DNA from: Seleniivibrio woodruffii
GTDB lineage: Bacteria > Chrysiogenota > Deferribacteres > Deferribacterales > Geovibrionaceae
Assembly (NCBI RefSeq): GCF_004339245.1
Contig: NZ_SMGG01000003.1
Location: 399,106-463,105 of the forward strand
Reading direction: 5' to 3'
Length of the DNA: 64,000 bases
A model generated the notes under the pieces. The model saw only the letters and a program-made list of their open reading frames with translations. It was not told the origin of the DNA and did no database searches. Shown one piece after another: positions 7,938-17,630 of this stretch (its first letter is position 1; each line of letters starts with the position of its first letter). The translations under genes were made by a program, and so were the position numbers.

Positions 7938-10900
7938 TCAGCTCTCTTTTGCTTTTTCGTGCATCAGGCTCAATAATTTTCTTATTTTGTCAATTTCCAT
8001 ATTATCTATACATGTTTTTAGATAACCCGACAATGAAATTATAACGCTGTTTTCCGCTTTTTGCCCTTCTAAATACATCATATCAGCCAGTTTGTGAGCA
8101 AAGTCCATGTCGACTGCCGGCACTCTGTTAGACACCATGGTTATTATTTCGGGCATTTTCTCTTTATTTGCAAAAAGTTCGCTGATCATTTCCTCCGGCG
8201 GAAGATCCGGAAGTTTTTTAGGTTTTGAATGTGCGCCTACCACTGTAGGTAGGTACTTGGCTGTGACCTGCATAAGGTGGGCAAAATCAGCAGGCTTCAT
8301 AAGGAAATCGCTGAAAATTCCGCCCCTGTTGGTTTCTTCGTGCGCCGCTGTGAGGGCTATCAATGGAATGTTGGCCGTAAGCGGATTTTCTTTCAGCCTG
8401 ACAGCGGTTTCAAATCCGTCCATGTCGGGCATGCGGATATCCATTACTATAAGCGAAGGGATTATCTCCTCTGCAATGAGGGTGGCGGCGTTTCCGTTCT
8501 GTGCTTCCAGAACGGTCAGCCCGCACCGTTCATACATCTCCCGAAGGATATTCCTGCTCATCTCGTCGTCGTCAACAATCAGCACTCTGGCGGGTTTGAA
8601 TGTCATCGAGATAATGTCCGGCATCTCGGTGTAGGTTGATTCGGCCTCTTTTGTGCCGGGCAGGTAAAGGGTGAACTCTGACCCTTTGCCCACCTGACTG
8701 GTCACGGTTATGGTTCCGCCCATTATCTGAGCCAGTTTAAGGGATATGGAGAGTCCCAGTCCGGTTCCGCCGTAGCGGTTTATGTTGTGGTCGTCCCTTT
8801 GGCGGAAGGGTTCGAAGATGGTCTGGAAGTCGGATTCGGGGATGCCTATTCCGGTGTCGGAAACAGTTATGCGCAGATCCAGCCTGCCGTCGGCCAGAGG
8901 GGTTGCGAATGCTGTTATCTTAACAAAACCCTTTTCAGTGAATTTTACTGCATTGCCCACCAGATTCAGAAGTATCTGGCGGAGTCTTGCGCCGTCCAGA
9001 ATGAGTGCCGCCGGAACGGATCTGTCCACACTGCTGGATATGCTGACCCCTTTTGTAGCGGATTTCAGGGCGAACATGCTGACTGTGTCGTTTATCAGCT
9101 GTCGAAGATTCGATGGTGCAGGGCTCACTCTGGCGGCCTTCGCCTCCAGTTTCGATATGTCGAGGATGTCGTTTATGAGGTTCAGCAGTGCCCTGCCGCT
9201 GGTTTTTATGGATTTTATGTAGGAGCGTGCCTTGATGTCCTTTACTCTGGCCTCAAGCAGTTCGCTGAAACCTATGACTGCGTTCAGCGGGGTTCGGATC
9301 TCGTGGCTCATGTTGGCGAGGAACTCGCTTTTTGCCATGTCCGCTTTCTCTGCTTTTTCTTTTGACTGTTTCAGTTCGTTCTCATATTTTTTGCGGTCGG
9401 TTATATCCCTCGCGATGGTGAAGATAAGCCCGTTGTCCCTGTCGGCTGTTGCATACCAAGAGAGCCAGACTGTTCTGCCGTCTTCCGACAGATGCCTGCT
9501 TTCATAGTCGCTTATGTCCTGTCCCTGAACAAGTCTGATGAGGAAATCCGCAGCATTGACGGCCTCGTCCTTTGAAAAAAATTCAAGGAAATATTTTTTT
9601 TCTATGGCCTGAAGTCTCTTGCCGAATGTTGTTTCAAACGCCCTGTTGACGTACCTAATCATCCCTTTGAAATCCACGATGCAGATTATATCGAGGCTGT
9701 GTTCGAATATTCTGTCCCTTTCGGCTTTGGTGCGCTCGGCTTCGGTGATGTCCACCAGCTGAGCGACGATGTACATGGGTGTGTTGTTTTCATCATAGGC
9801 CAGTGCAGCACTTACGGATGCTGTGACCACATGGCCTTTCTTATGAATATATTTATTGATGGTGTAATAGTTCGGTTTTTCGCCGGAAAGGAGCGTACTG
9901 ATGAGTTTTGCGGATGCATCCGCATAGTCCGGATGCAGGAAGCTTGACGACAGTTTTCTGTCCATCTCTCCCCTGCCGTAGCCCAGCATCTTCTCCAGTG
10001 CCCTGTTAACCTGAATCACCTCTCCGGTTATGGTTGTGATGGCCATTCCGTTTGCGGATGATTCGAAAGCCGCACGGAATCTGTTTTCGCTGGCTCTGAG
10101 CTCCGCCGTGCGCTGTTCCACTTTCTTTTCCAGTTCGGCGTTCAGCCTGTTTATCTCCTCCTCTGCGTCCTTACGCTCTTTCAGCCTCCAGACGCCCTCC
10201 ATGAAATGTATCAGACCTATGGATTCGTTGGTGGTGTATGGAGTTTCCTTGCCGCCCAGACACAGAATGAGGCTCACCCCTCCCTGCGCCATTAGCGGGA
10301 TTATCATGGTGTTCCTGCCGTCCGTGCCTATGTAGGGTTCGTTTTCTGCCAGAACCTTTTCAAGACCTGGAATGGAATCGTTCTTAATGAAAACCGACTC
10401 CTGAAGAGAGTAGACGTTCTTTTTCTGCTGATCCAGAGAAGCCACAAGGCGAAGTCCGCCCGCCTCTCTGTCCATGATGCTTATTGCGCCCTCTTTGCTC
10501 TCTGTCTGCTCAACGGCACTGTCCAGAGCGTATTCCAGAATTTCTTCAAACTCCGCCTCATACATCTGGCCGAGTATCGCAAGGGAGCGGTTGCGCTTTT
10601 CGTTCATGCTGGCGAACATTTCCGACTGACGCTTGGCGGTGATGTCTCTGGCGGACACCACCATGCTGGTTATTGCGCCGTCTTCAACTATGGGGCTGAT
10701 GCTCACCTCATATATCCCGCCGAAGAAGCGGGCCTCGGTGCGTATGTGCCGCTTGTTGGCCACAGCTTTTTCAAATTCCTGCCGGATAAGCGGAATATCT
10801 TTCAGAATATCCCAGAGGCAGGTTCCCGGTGTTGTCTGGCGTTTCGTACCTGCCAGAATGAGAAACTGGACGTTGCAGTCCAGAATATTCGCCTGTCTGT

Positions 10901-12065
10901 CAACAAGCAGGATCATATCCCGTGAGGCATCCAGAATCTTCCGGAGTGCCAGCTCCCGTTCTCTCAGAGCCTTCTCAATGTTCAGGATATCTGTGAGATC
11001 CTCACCTGCGGCTATGACTGTCAGAGTGTTGTTCTGCTCGGTGATATAGGATACGTTCCAGAGTATCTCCCGTTCGGTTCCGCCCTGATAGAGCGCAGGC
11101 ACAACGGCTATGCGGCTCTGTTTCTCCGGGTTAACGAACAGTTCGGCGGCTCTTTCCTTCTGGCTGGCAGGAATATAATTGTCCAGAAAATTGGTTCCTA
11201 TCGCCGCCTCTTCCCGGTCTCCCAGAAACGCCAGTGCTTTGGAGTTGGCTCTTATGATGGTTCCATGCTCATCCAGAACAAAGAAAAGGCTGGCGGCGGA
11301 TTCCAGATATTTTTTTGCCCGTTCGGTCTCGGTTTCGGCGTTCTTCTGGGCTGTTCTGAGAGGGGTCACGTCCTTGCCAATGCAGTAAACGTTGCTGACC
11401 AGACCTTCCTGATTGTAGTGGATGCTTACGCTCCAGAGAATGTTCTTTATTCTGCCTGCCGAATCCTTCTGCCTGTTTTCGAAAGAGGCGGCGGAGACAC
11501 CCTCGACACTCCATTCGTTGAGTATTCTGGCGGTTGGCTTTATGTCTTCCGGATAGGTGAAGTCCAGTATCGTGCGTGTCAGTATCTCGTCGGTGTTCTT
11601 TCCGTAGAAAACCTCGGCCGCACGGTTCACATAGTCAATCCGTCCGGTGCTGTCCATCCGGATTATAATGCTGTCGGAATGCTCTATGAAATCTTCGTAA
11701 AGGTTTTTTTCTTCCATTCGGGAGCGCAGGTCGGCTATGGGGCCTGCGGCTGAGAGTATCTCGCTGTAGGTCACGGGGGGCTGGGCAAAGAATGCCGGCA
11801 TGCCGCCTGAGAGAGAGTTTTTTTTGACGGTGTCAAAGGTTTCCGATACGAACATCAGATTTGCGCCGCCGAGATGAATGTCGATGCTGTCCCTGTCGGG
11901 GAAGGAGTGTCCTTTTCTGGCATCAATGATAACAAGGTCGAATGGCTGGGTGGGTATCAGGTTAACGTTTTCAGGGGAAAAAAGGTCATAGTACGGGCGT
12001 CGGTCTGAAAAGAGGGAATCCGGTTCGGCAGAAACAACAGCCAGTCTGAACCTGTTGAAAGACAT
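7938..12065 (-). CDS. Giant cytoplasmic hybrid sensor histidine kinase (5 PAS, GAF, HisKA, HATPase, REC)
   Basis: The 1375-residue protein has no evident membrane span. Approximate layout: an N-terminal region of about 115 residues resembling a degenerate receiver; PAS domains at 122-236, 252-360 and 372-478; GAF at 495-628; a coiled coil; PAS at 661-776 and 785-892; HisKA with phospho-histidine H921 (A-N-M-S-H-E-I-R-T-P-L-N); HATPase at 1025-1136 with G-I-G-I-P and G-T-G-L-G-L boxes; a receiver at 1159-1270 with D1209; and a helical C-terminus that could be a diverged phosphotransfer domain. It is in one operon with an HDOD protein, another kinase and a GGDEF cyclase, so it probably feeds a c-di-GMP output. 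Confidence 0.92.
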   Translation of the reverse strand: MSFNRFRLAVVSAEPDSLFSDRRPYYDLFSPENVNLIPTQPFDLVIIDARKGHSFPDRDSIDIHLGGANLMFVSETFDTVKKNSLSGGMPAFFAQPPVTYSEILSAAGPIADLRSRMEEKNLYEDFIEHSDSIIIRMDSTGRIDYVNRAAEVFYGKNTDEILTRTILDFTYPEDIKPTARILNEWSVEGVSAASFENRQKDSAGRIKNILWSVSIHYNQEGLVSNVYCIGKDVTPLRTAQKNAETETERAKKYLESAASLFFVLDEHGTIIRANSKALAFLGDREEAAIGTNFLDNYIPASQKERAAELFVNPEKQSRIAVVPALYQGGTEREILWNVSYITEQNNTLTVIAAGEDLTDILNIEKALRERELALRKILDASRDMILLVDRQANILDCNVQFLILAGTKRQTTPGTCLWDILKDIPLIRQEFEKAVANKRHIRTEARFFGGIYEVSISPIVEDGAITSMVVSARDITAKRQSEMFASMNEKRNRSLAILGQMYEAEFEEILEYALDSAVEQTESKEGAISIMDREAGGLRLVASLDQQKKNVYSLQESVFIKNDSIPGLEKVLAENEPYIGTDGRNTMIIPLMAQGGVSLILCLGGKETPYTTNESIGLIHFMEGVWRLKERKDAEEEINRLNAELEKKVEQRTAELRASENRFRAAFESSANGMAITTITGEVIQVNRALEKMLGYGRGEMDRKLSSSFLHPDYADASAKLISTLLSGEKPNYYTINKYIHKKGHVVTASVSAALAYDENNTPMYIVAQLVDITEAERTKAERDRIFEHSLDIICIVDFKGMIRYVNRAFETTFGKRLQAIEKKYFLEFFSKDEAVNAADFLIRLVQGQDISDYESRHLSEDGRTVWLSWYATADRDNGLIFTIARDITDRKKYENELKQSKEKAEKADMAKSEFLANMSHEIRTPLNAVIGFSELLEARVKDIKARSYIKSIKTSGRALLNLINDILDISKLEAKAARVSPAPSNLRQLINDTVSMFALKSATKGVSISSSVDRSVPAALILDGARLRQILLNLVGNAVKFTEKGFVKITAFATPLADGRLDLRITVSDTGIGIPESDFQTIFEPFRQRDDHNINRYGGTGLGLSISLKLAQIMGGTITVTSQVGKGSEFTLYLPGTKEAESTYTEMPDIISMTFKPARVLIVDDDEMSRNILREMYERCGLTVLEAQNGNAATLIAEEIIPSLIVMDIRMPDMDGFETAVRLKENPLTANIPLIALTAAHEETNRGGIFSDFLMKPADFAHLMQVTAKYLPTVVGAHSKPKKLPDLPPEEMISELFANKEKMPEIITMVSNRVPAVDMDFAHKLADMMYLEGQKAENSVIISLSGYLKTCIDNMEIDKIRKLLSLMHEKAKES

Positions 12066-12090
12066 CTTATATCCCCCTTAAGCGGAGCTG

Positions 12091-13644
12091 TCAGTCTGTC
12101 CGTGTGGGAAGATGCAGAGTGAAGACCGCCCCGTTAAAGCTGTTTCTGGCCTCGATAACCCCACGCATCTGTTCCTGAACGATCAGCCGGGAGATATACA
12201 GCCCGATTCCGGTGCCTTTGCCCTGTCTTTTTGTGGTGAAATACGGCTCGAACACCCTGTCGATGATCTCTTCGGGTATGCCCCCGCCGTTATCCTCTAT
12301 GTCGACTTTGGCGGTTTCGCCGCCGCAGCTCATCCTTATGGTTATCAGGCCGTGTTCTGCCCTGCCGCTTTCCAGTCTCTGAAGGATGGCATCCTTTGAG
12401 TTGGACAGCAGGTTTATCATTATCTGCTTGAACATTCCGCTGTCGCCGCAGACAATTATTCCCTCCGGGTTCAGGTTCTTGTCGCAGCTTTCTGCACTTT
12501 CAATTTCGAAGAAAATTCCCTGCCCGTTGTACTGGCTTTCAACCAGAGATATGACCTCCCTTACGGCTGTCACAAGGTCGAAGGAGTCCTTTTCGAAATC
12601 CGAGCGCACCAGTGCGCTGAAATCGTCTATGGTGGAGGACATATGCATCACCAGTTTGAGGCTTTTGTCCACGTTCTTTATCAGATAATCTTTTGAGATG
12701 CCGTGCTCGTCGTATTCGTCCAGCAGATCCTGAATTATCATTCCCAGTGCGTTCAGCGGCTGACGCCACTGATGGGAAACAGCTTTCATCATCTGCCCCA
12801 TGGCGGCCAGCTTGCTCTGCTCGTGGAGTATGCGTTCGCTTTTGCGGCGGTTTTCAGTTTCCACAGCCACACGGCTTTCCAGAGTTTCGTTCAGTTCCTG
12901 AAGAGCCTCTTTCTGCTGGAGCAGCAGTTTTTCAATCTTCTTGCGCTCGGAGACCTCGTTTTCCAGAAGGTCGTTGGTGGCTTTCAGCTCTTTTGTGCGG
13001 TTGTAAACTTCGGCTTCCAGCTTTTCGTTGAAATTTCTCAGCTTCTGTTCCGATGCTTCGAGCCTTCTGACGCTCTCGGAGAGCATTCTGTTCGTCTCTT
13101 TATTGCGGTTGTAAAGCTCGAAACTTTCAAGCTGATGCGCCGTTTCGTTCATAACGAGGGTGACAAGGAAAAATACCGCATCGGGTATCTCCTCTTTCGG
13201 GGTGCTCAGCTGACCTATGAAAAGGCCTCTGGTGCGCGATACGGTGGACATTGCATGGAGAAGTACATGGCTTCTCAGTTCACGGCTTTTTATTACGGTG
13301 GTGTTGTTGGATTTTACGGCCATTGCAAAAGTACCGTCGGTTATGAGCCTTTCAATTTCGCCCAGAAGGAGGTCTTTGTCCTCCTGCGGAAAGAACATTG
13401 AAGGGGTGAAACTTCCGGTGTTCTCGTCCACAAGCATAAAGCCTGCGTTTTTGAACCTTGCAAGGGTGAGCATTTTGTTGAATGCGCTCTCAAGGATAAG
13501 GTTGTGGTCTTCCAGCTTGTTCAGGCTGACGTTGAAGCTTCTTGCGGAACATATCGCTTCAAGGGCTTTCAGGGTGTTGTTCTTCTCGGCCTGTAAGTGG
13601 TCAGCTTTTGCAGAAAGAAAGTCCAGATGATCTTTTTCTGTCAT
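12091..13644 (-). CDS. Soluble sensor histidine kinase, GAF-like input
   Basis: This 517-residue kinase has a GAF-like N-terminal half (about 25-175), a long coiled coil (about 180-275), HisKA with H291 in V-S-H-Q-W-R-Q-P-L-N, and a HATPase domain with D-N-G-G-G-I-P and G-K-G-T-G-I-G-L boxes. There is no transmembrane segment, so the signal is cytoplasmic. The HQWRQPLN H-box recurs in three other kinases in this window. It starts 3 bases after the HDOD gene and is followed at 25 bp by the giant hybrid kinase. Confidence 0.9.
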   Translation of the reverse strand: MTEKDHLDFLSAKADHLQAEKNNTLKALEAICSARSFNVSLNKLEDHNLILESAFNKMLTLARFKNAGFMLVDENTGSFTPSMFFPQEDKDLLLGEIERLITDGTFAMAVKSNNTTVIKSRELRSHVLLHAMSTVSRTRGLFIGQLSTPKEEIPDAVFFLVTLVMNETAHQLESFELYNRNKETNRMLSESVRRLEASEQKLRNFNEKLEAEVYNRTKELKATNDLLENEVSERKKIEKLLLQQKEALQELNETLESRVAVETENRRKSERILHEQSKLAAMGQMMKAVSHQWRQPLNALGMIIQDLLDEYDEHGISKDYLIKNVDKSLKLVMHMSSTIDDFSALVRSDFEKDSFDLVTAVREVISLVESQYNGQGIFFEIESAESCDKNLNPEGIIVCGDSGMFKQIMINLLSNSKDAILQRLESGRAEHGLITIRMSCGGETAKVDIEDNGGGIPEEIIDRVFEPYFTTKRQGKGTGIGLYISRLIVQEQMRGVIEARNSFNGAVFTLHLPTRTD

Positions 13645-13647
13645 AAA

Positions 13648-14886
13648 TCACCCGAAAAATGCATCTTCGATTTCTTCGATCTGCCTTTCAGACTGGGTTA
13701 CGACGTTGGCAATTACAGAAGTTGAGATCCCCAGCGAATCCCAGACATCTTTTGATATTGAAGGGGCAATGAACGAACTGGTAACGGGTGAGCCGAAGGT
13801 TACCGCCATGCAGTCTGCGGCGGAAGTTATCGATGCTTCTATATGAACGTTTTTGACTCCGTGATGAAATTTTACGTTTTTGACCAGTTGGGTCGGGAAT
13901 TTCCATTTTTCAAGGAGCAGTGCGCCCACATCCGAGTGGTCGAACCCGAGCACTTCATATTCTATATCCGCAAGGCTCTTGTTCAGCTTGTGGGCAAGGA
14001 AAAGAGTGTATGCGGATTCCTCCGGAAGGGTTCTGAAGATGACAAGGCGGCCTATGTCGTGGAGCAGGCCGGAGACGAACAGCCGCTCTGTGGATACCTC
14101 GTCGATATGGGTTCCGAGCAGGCGGGCGAAAACGCCGCATGCTATTGAGTGCCGCCAGAATTTTTTCATGTTGGTCAGCTCCACAGGGATGCCTTTGAAG
14201 GCCTCTATTGCGGAGATGCCCACTGCGAGTGTGCCCAGTTCCTTAGTGCCGATGATGGTTATGGCTCTTCGGATGGAATCTATTCTGGATGGGAAGCTGT
14301 AGAATGCGCTGTTGACTATTTTAAGGAGTTTTGCCGAAAGGCTCGTGTCCTTTTCAACCACGTCCGCCATGTGTGAAGCGGAGCTTGCGGGGTTCGACAG
14401 AACGTCTTTGATTTTATAGTAGATATCCGGAAACGATGCCAGCCCCACCTCTTTTTCGACGATGGATTCGGCTGTGACCGCACCTTTAACAAATCCTTTG
14501 GGAAGTCTGGCCTCCGGAACCGAAGACGGTTTGGGAAGAGCCTGCACACCCTTCTGTTCAACCAGTTTGCAGAGCATCAGGCGTTTTATCCTGTGTATCT
14601 CGTGCATGGCGGGAACGGAGAGGTCGGCATATTTAAAAATGAGCGAGAGGTATTGGTCGACAGGTTCGACAACCTCAGGGCTGAAAGCGGATTGCGCTTC
14701 CAGATTGAGCGTCTCCCTGTCCATTCCGACGACATAAGCCTCGGTGATACCCCATGAGCGGGCTATCCTGATGTGTTTCTCTTCCAGCACGGAGCCTGAA
14801 CTGAGCAGAAAGCGTCCGTTAGGGCAAATCAGATCATGTTCCAGCTTCATACCGGGTTTCAGGTCATCAATATAGATTAGTCCCAT
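13648..14886 (-). CDS. HDOD domain signalling protein
   Basis: The 412-residue protein has an N-terminal region of about 130 residues with no confident assignment, then an HDOD domain at about 145-345. HDOD features are S-A-K-L-L-K-I-V-N-S-A-F-Y and an HD-like L-L-H-D-I-G-R-L. HDOD proteins are often non-catalytic relatives of HD phosphohydrolases that act in c-di-GMP or stress signalling. It is the first gene of the four-gene signalling operon that ends in a GGDEF cyclase. An ATG in M-G-L-I-Y-I is used. Confidence 0.88.
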   Translation of the reverse strand: MGLIYIDDLKPGMKLEHDLICPNGRFLLSSGSVLEEKHIRIARSWGITEAYVVGMDRETLNLEAQSAFSPEVVEPVDQYLSLIFKYADLSVPAMHEIHRIKRLMLCKLVEQKGVQALPKPSSVPEARLPKGFVKGAVTAESIVEKEVGLASFPDIYYKIKDVLSNPASSASHMADVVEKDTSLSAKLLKIVNSAFYSFPSRIDSIRRAITIIGTKELGTLAVGISAIEAFKGIPVELTNMKKFWRHSIACGVFARLLGTHIDEVSTERLFVSGLLHDIGRLVIFRTLPEESAYTLFLAHKLNKSLADIEYEVLGFDHSDVGALLLEKWKFPTQLVKNVKFHHGVKNVHIEASITSAADCMAVTFGSPVTSSFIAPSISKDVWDSLGISTSVIANVVTQSERQIEEIEDAFFG

Positions 14887-14951
14887 AATCTGCCTTTACA
14901 CCGTTATGCTATGAATTTATCATAAATATGAAGCGAATACAACCTCTGGTG

Positions 14952-17630
14952 TCAATTGTTATACGTAAGGGTGATAGAGAACAGTGCGCCGGTCTTGGTG
15001 TTCTGAGCCACCAGAAGGCCATCCATATGGTCTTCAATGATAATTTTAGACATATAAAGTCCTATGCCCGTGCCTTCTCCCTCGGGTTTTGTCGTAAAAT
15101 AGGGGTCGAATATCCGGCTTAAAGTATCTTCGGGAATATTTCCGCCGTCATTTTCGATGTCTATCTTGAGCCTGTCGGATTTATAGGTAACTGTTATTAT
15201 CAGGTTGCCCACCTTCTCGCCCGTGGACTTCCTGTGGTCGATAATGGCATCCTTCGCATTCTGGAAGATGTTCAGAAGCACCTGTTTCAGCTCGCTGGAG
15301 AAGATGTTCAGCGTGATATCGTTTATGGGAGTGTAGTCCTCGGGTATCCTGTTTTCGTATATCTGTTCCTTGTCCCCGGACTTTATCTGCACCTTGTAGT
15401 TTATCATCTGGCTGCGCATCTGGGTTGTCACCAGAGAGAGGGATTCGAGGATGACAGAGGGCACGTCAACTTTTTCGGTGGAGTTTGCCGAGTGGAAGAA
15501 GTTGCGGAAGTCGTCAATTGTCGATGACATGTGGTCGATGAGCCGCATTGCGTTTGAAGCGAAGCTGACCAGATAGTTTCTGTCCACCTCGCCGGAGTCG
15601 TGGGCGTCCTCGATGTCCTGAACATAAAGTGCAAGTGCGTTGAGCGGCTGACGCCACTGGTGGGCTATTGCGCTTATCATCTGCCCCATTGCGGCGAACT
15701 TTGCCTGTTCGAAAAGCATCTGTTCGTTCTTGCGGCGTTTCTCGGTCTCTTCCTGAACACGCTTTTCGAGGCTTTTGTTGATATCCTCCAGCATCTTTTT
15801 GCGGCTGATAAGCTCCTGCTCCATCTTCATACGGTCGGTGATGTCTCTGAAAACGTATACCGAACCGATTATCTCGCCCCTGTTGTTTGTCATTGCGGAG
15901 GAGGTTATGAAAACGGTTATCACTCCTGCATCCTTGGTGACCATGTTCGCCCTGAAGGTGCGGTTGGATTTCGGGGAAAGATCGGTGATCCTCTCTGTGA
16001 GGGATTTTCCGGTCTCATAGTCGTAAACCTGAAGCACTTCGTTTATGTTGTGTCCCAGGATAAATCTGTATTTCTGGCCGAGAATATTCTCAGCACTGCT
16101 GTTTACAAGTGTTATGCGGCCGAACTTGTCCGCCGCAACCACGCCCTCGCCGATACTGCGCAGGGTAACGTCAAGACGTTCCTTCTCGCTCTCAAGCTCG
16201 CTCTGCACACGGGTTATCTCGGTTATATCAATGCATACGCAGATAAATCCCTGAATATGTCCGTTAGAACCGAACAGAGGATAAACAGAACAGAGCACAG
16301 GGAAGTTGAGCCCGTTCTTTTTCACCATCTCCAGCTGTTTTGTGACCATGACATCTGTGCGGCGGCTCTCTTTGCACATCTCCGAAAGCTCGTTGCCCAG
16401 CTCTTTTATCAGAGCGGCGGTGGGCAGGCCGAGAAGCTCGGAAAGCTTATAGCCGAAGATTATCTGTGTTCCCACGTTTGCGTCCATTATTATGGGTTCG
16501 TCGTCCATGGAGATTATCAGGATTCCCGTTGTCGTGGTGGAGTCGAACACCGAGCGCAGATATTCCTCTTTGTCCCTCAGTTCCTTCTCTCTGCGGTCGA
16601 TGGTTATCATCATTTTTTCAAAACTGTCGTAAAGGGTTCTCAGTTCTTTGAAAACGCCTTTTTCCGAATCCTTGAACTGTATGAACATTCCCTGCGATAT
16701 CATCTCGCTGCGCTCTGTGAGCAGGCGCATGGGAACTATCAGCTTGGCTCTTATGAAAAACAGGATGAACACCGAGAACGCCAGCAGAACAACCACAGAA
16801 AGAATGTTCATTGTCAGAATCTGAGTGAAGTAGACGAATGCCGAGGCGGCAGTCTGTTCGTAAAGCAGGAACCAGCCGGGGGTTTTCAGGGTTTTTATGG
16901 TTCCGACCCTGTCCTCGTTCATATATTTGTATTTCAGCATCATCGGGTCGAAACTGCCGGTGTGCCTGAGCAGGGGGTGGTTTGCCAGACTGCCCGTCAC
17001 AGAGCGTATTGACGATGCGATTATCTTTCCGTCCGGAGCTGTAATGCTTATTACAGTGTTCGTGTCCGGAACCGATTCGGCCAGCATTTCGCTGATGAAA
17101 TCGGTACCTATGTCGCCGACTATGTAGCCTCCGTCAAAGGGAACCACCGCCCGCACCACCATGTTGTTTGAAAGGGGCGAAATGGCCGCCCTGCTCCACT
17201 TTGTGTCGGCAATTGTGCCTGTGGCTATTTCCGGAAGCGGGATGCCGATGAAATCGTTCTTGTTGTAGCTTTTATAATAGGCGGAATCGAACAGCAGTAT
17301 TCTTCCCTTACTGTCGAGAATGTATATCGCTTCAAAAATCTGGAAACTTTTTATGCCGGATATCAGCATGGAGTTCATCTGCGGTTCCTCATGGCCGTAT
17401 TCCTGCGTCATTTCGGCCACGGTTTCCAGAAACTTGTAAGGGTTTTCCAGTTTGGAGCTTATTCTGTCGGTGAGTGACGAGGCTATTACGTTCAGCCTGT
17501 TGCTTACGCTGTCCTCCTGGCTGGAGTATGAGTTCAGCAGGAAAATGACGACCACTGCCGCCAGCGGAAGCAGAAGAAAGAGGGAGAAAGACACCAGGAA
17601 GAGTCTGCTGAGGGATTTATTGGGTTTCAC
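14952..17630 (-). CDS. Membrane sensor histidine kinase (dCache, HAMP, two PAS)
   Basis: The 892-residue protein has a membrane span at about 10-33, a periplasmic dCache-type domain (about 35-270), a second span at about 272-295, HAMP, PAS domains at about 355-470 and 482-598, a coiled coil, HisKA with H657 (I-A-H-Q-W-R-Q-P-L-N) and HATPase with G-T-G-I-G-L. Its ATG overlaps the stop of the upstream periplasmic-binding lipoprotein by 4 bp, so the two are co-translated. The lipoprotein is likely to present a ligand to the periplasmic domain. No response regulator is adjacent. Confidence 0.92.
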   Translation of the reverse strand: MKPNKSLSRLFLVSFSLFLLLPLAAVVVIFLLNSYSSQEDSVSNRLNVIASSLTDRISSKLENPYKFLETVAEMTQEYGHEEPQMNSMLISGIKSFQIFEAIYILDSKGRILLFDSAYYKSYNKNDFIGIPLPEIATGTIADTKWSRAAISPLSNNMVVRAVVPFDGGYIVGDIGTDFISEMLAESVPDTNTVISITAPDGKIIASSIRSVTGSLANHPLLRHTGSFDPMMLKYKYMNEDRVGTIKTLKTPGWFLLYEQTAASAFVYFTQILTMNILSVVVLLAFSVFILFFIRAKLIVPMRLLTERSEMISQGMFIQFKDSEKGVFKELRTLYDSFEKMMITIDRREKELRDKEEYLRSVFDSTTTTGILIISMDDEPIIMDANVGTQIIFGYKLSELLGLPTAALIKELGNELSEMCKESRRTDVMVTKQLEMVKKNGLNFPVLCSVYPLFGSNGHIQGFICVCIDITEITRVQSELESEKERLDVTLRSIGEGVVAADKFGRITLVNSSAENILGQKYRFILGHNINEVLQVYDYETGKSLTERITDLSPKSNRTFRANMVTKDAGVITVFITSSAMTNNRGEIIGSVYVFRDITDRMKMEQELISRKKMLEDINKSLEKRVQEETEKRRKNEQMLFEQAKFAAMGQMISAIAHQWRQPLNALALYVQDIEDAHDSGEVDRNYLVSFASNAMRLIDHMSSTIDDFRNFFHSANSTEKVDVPSVILESLSLVTTQMRSQMINYKVQIKSGDKEQIYENRIPEDYTPINDITLNIFSSELKQVLLNIFQNAKDAIIDHRKSTGEKVGNLIITVTYKSDRLKIDIENDGGNIPEDTLSRIFDPYFTTKPEGEGTGIGLYMSKIIIEDHMDGLLVAQNTKTGALFSITLTYNN

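Noticed and set aside
7938-12065. Two fused or mis-joined kinase genes
   Set aside because: The frame is continuous through an orderly PAS-GAF-PAS-HisKA-HATPase-REC order with no internal stop or second catalytic core.
15600-17012. 470-codon open frame on the plus strand opposite the dCache kinase
   Set aside because: It is antisense to a complete kinase with all motifs, has no recognisable domain or ribosome-binding site, and its composition is that of a reverse frame.
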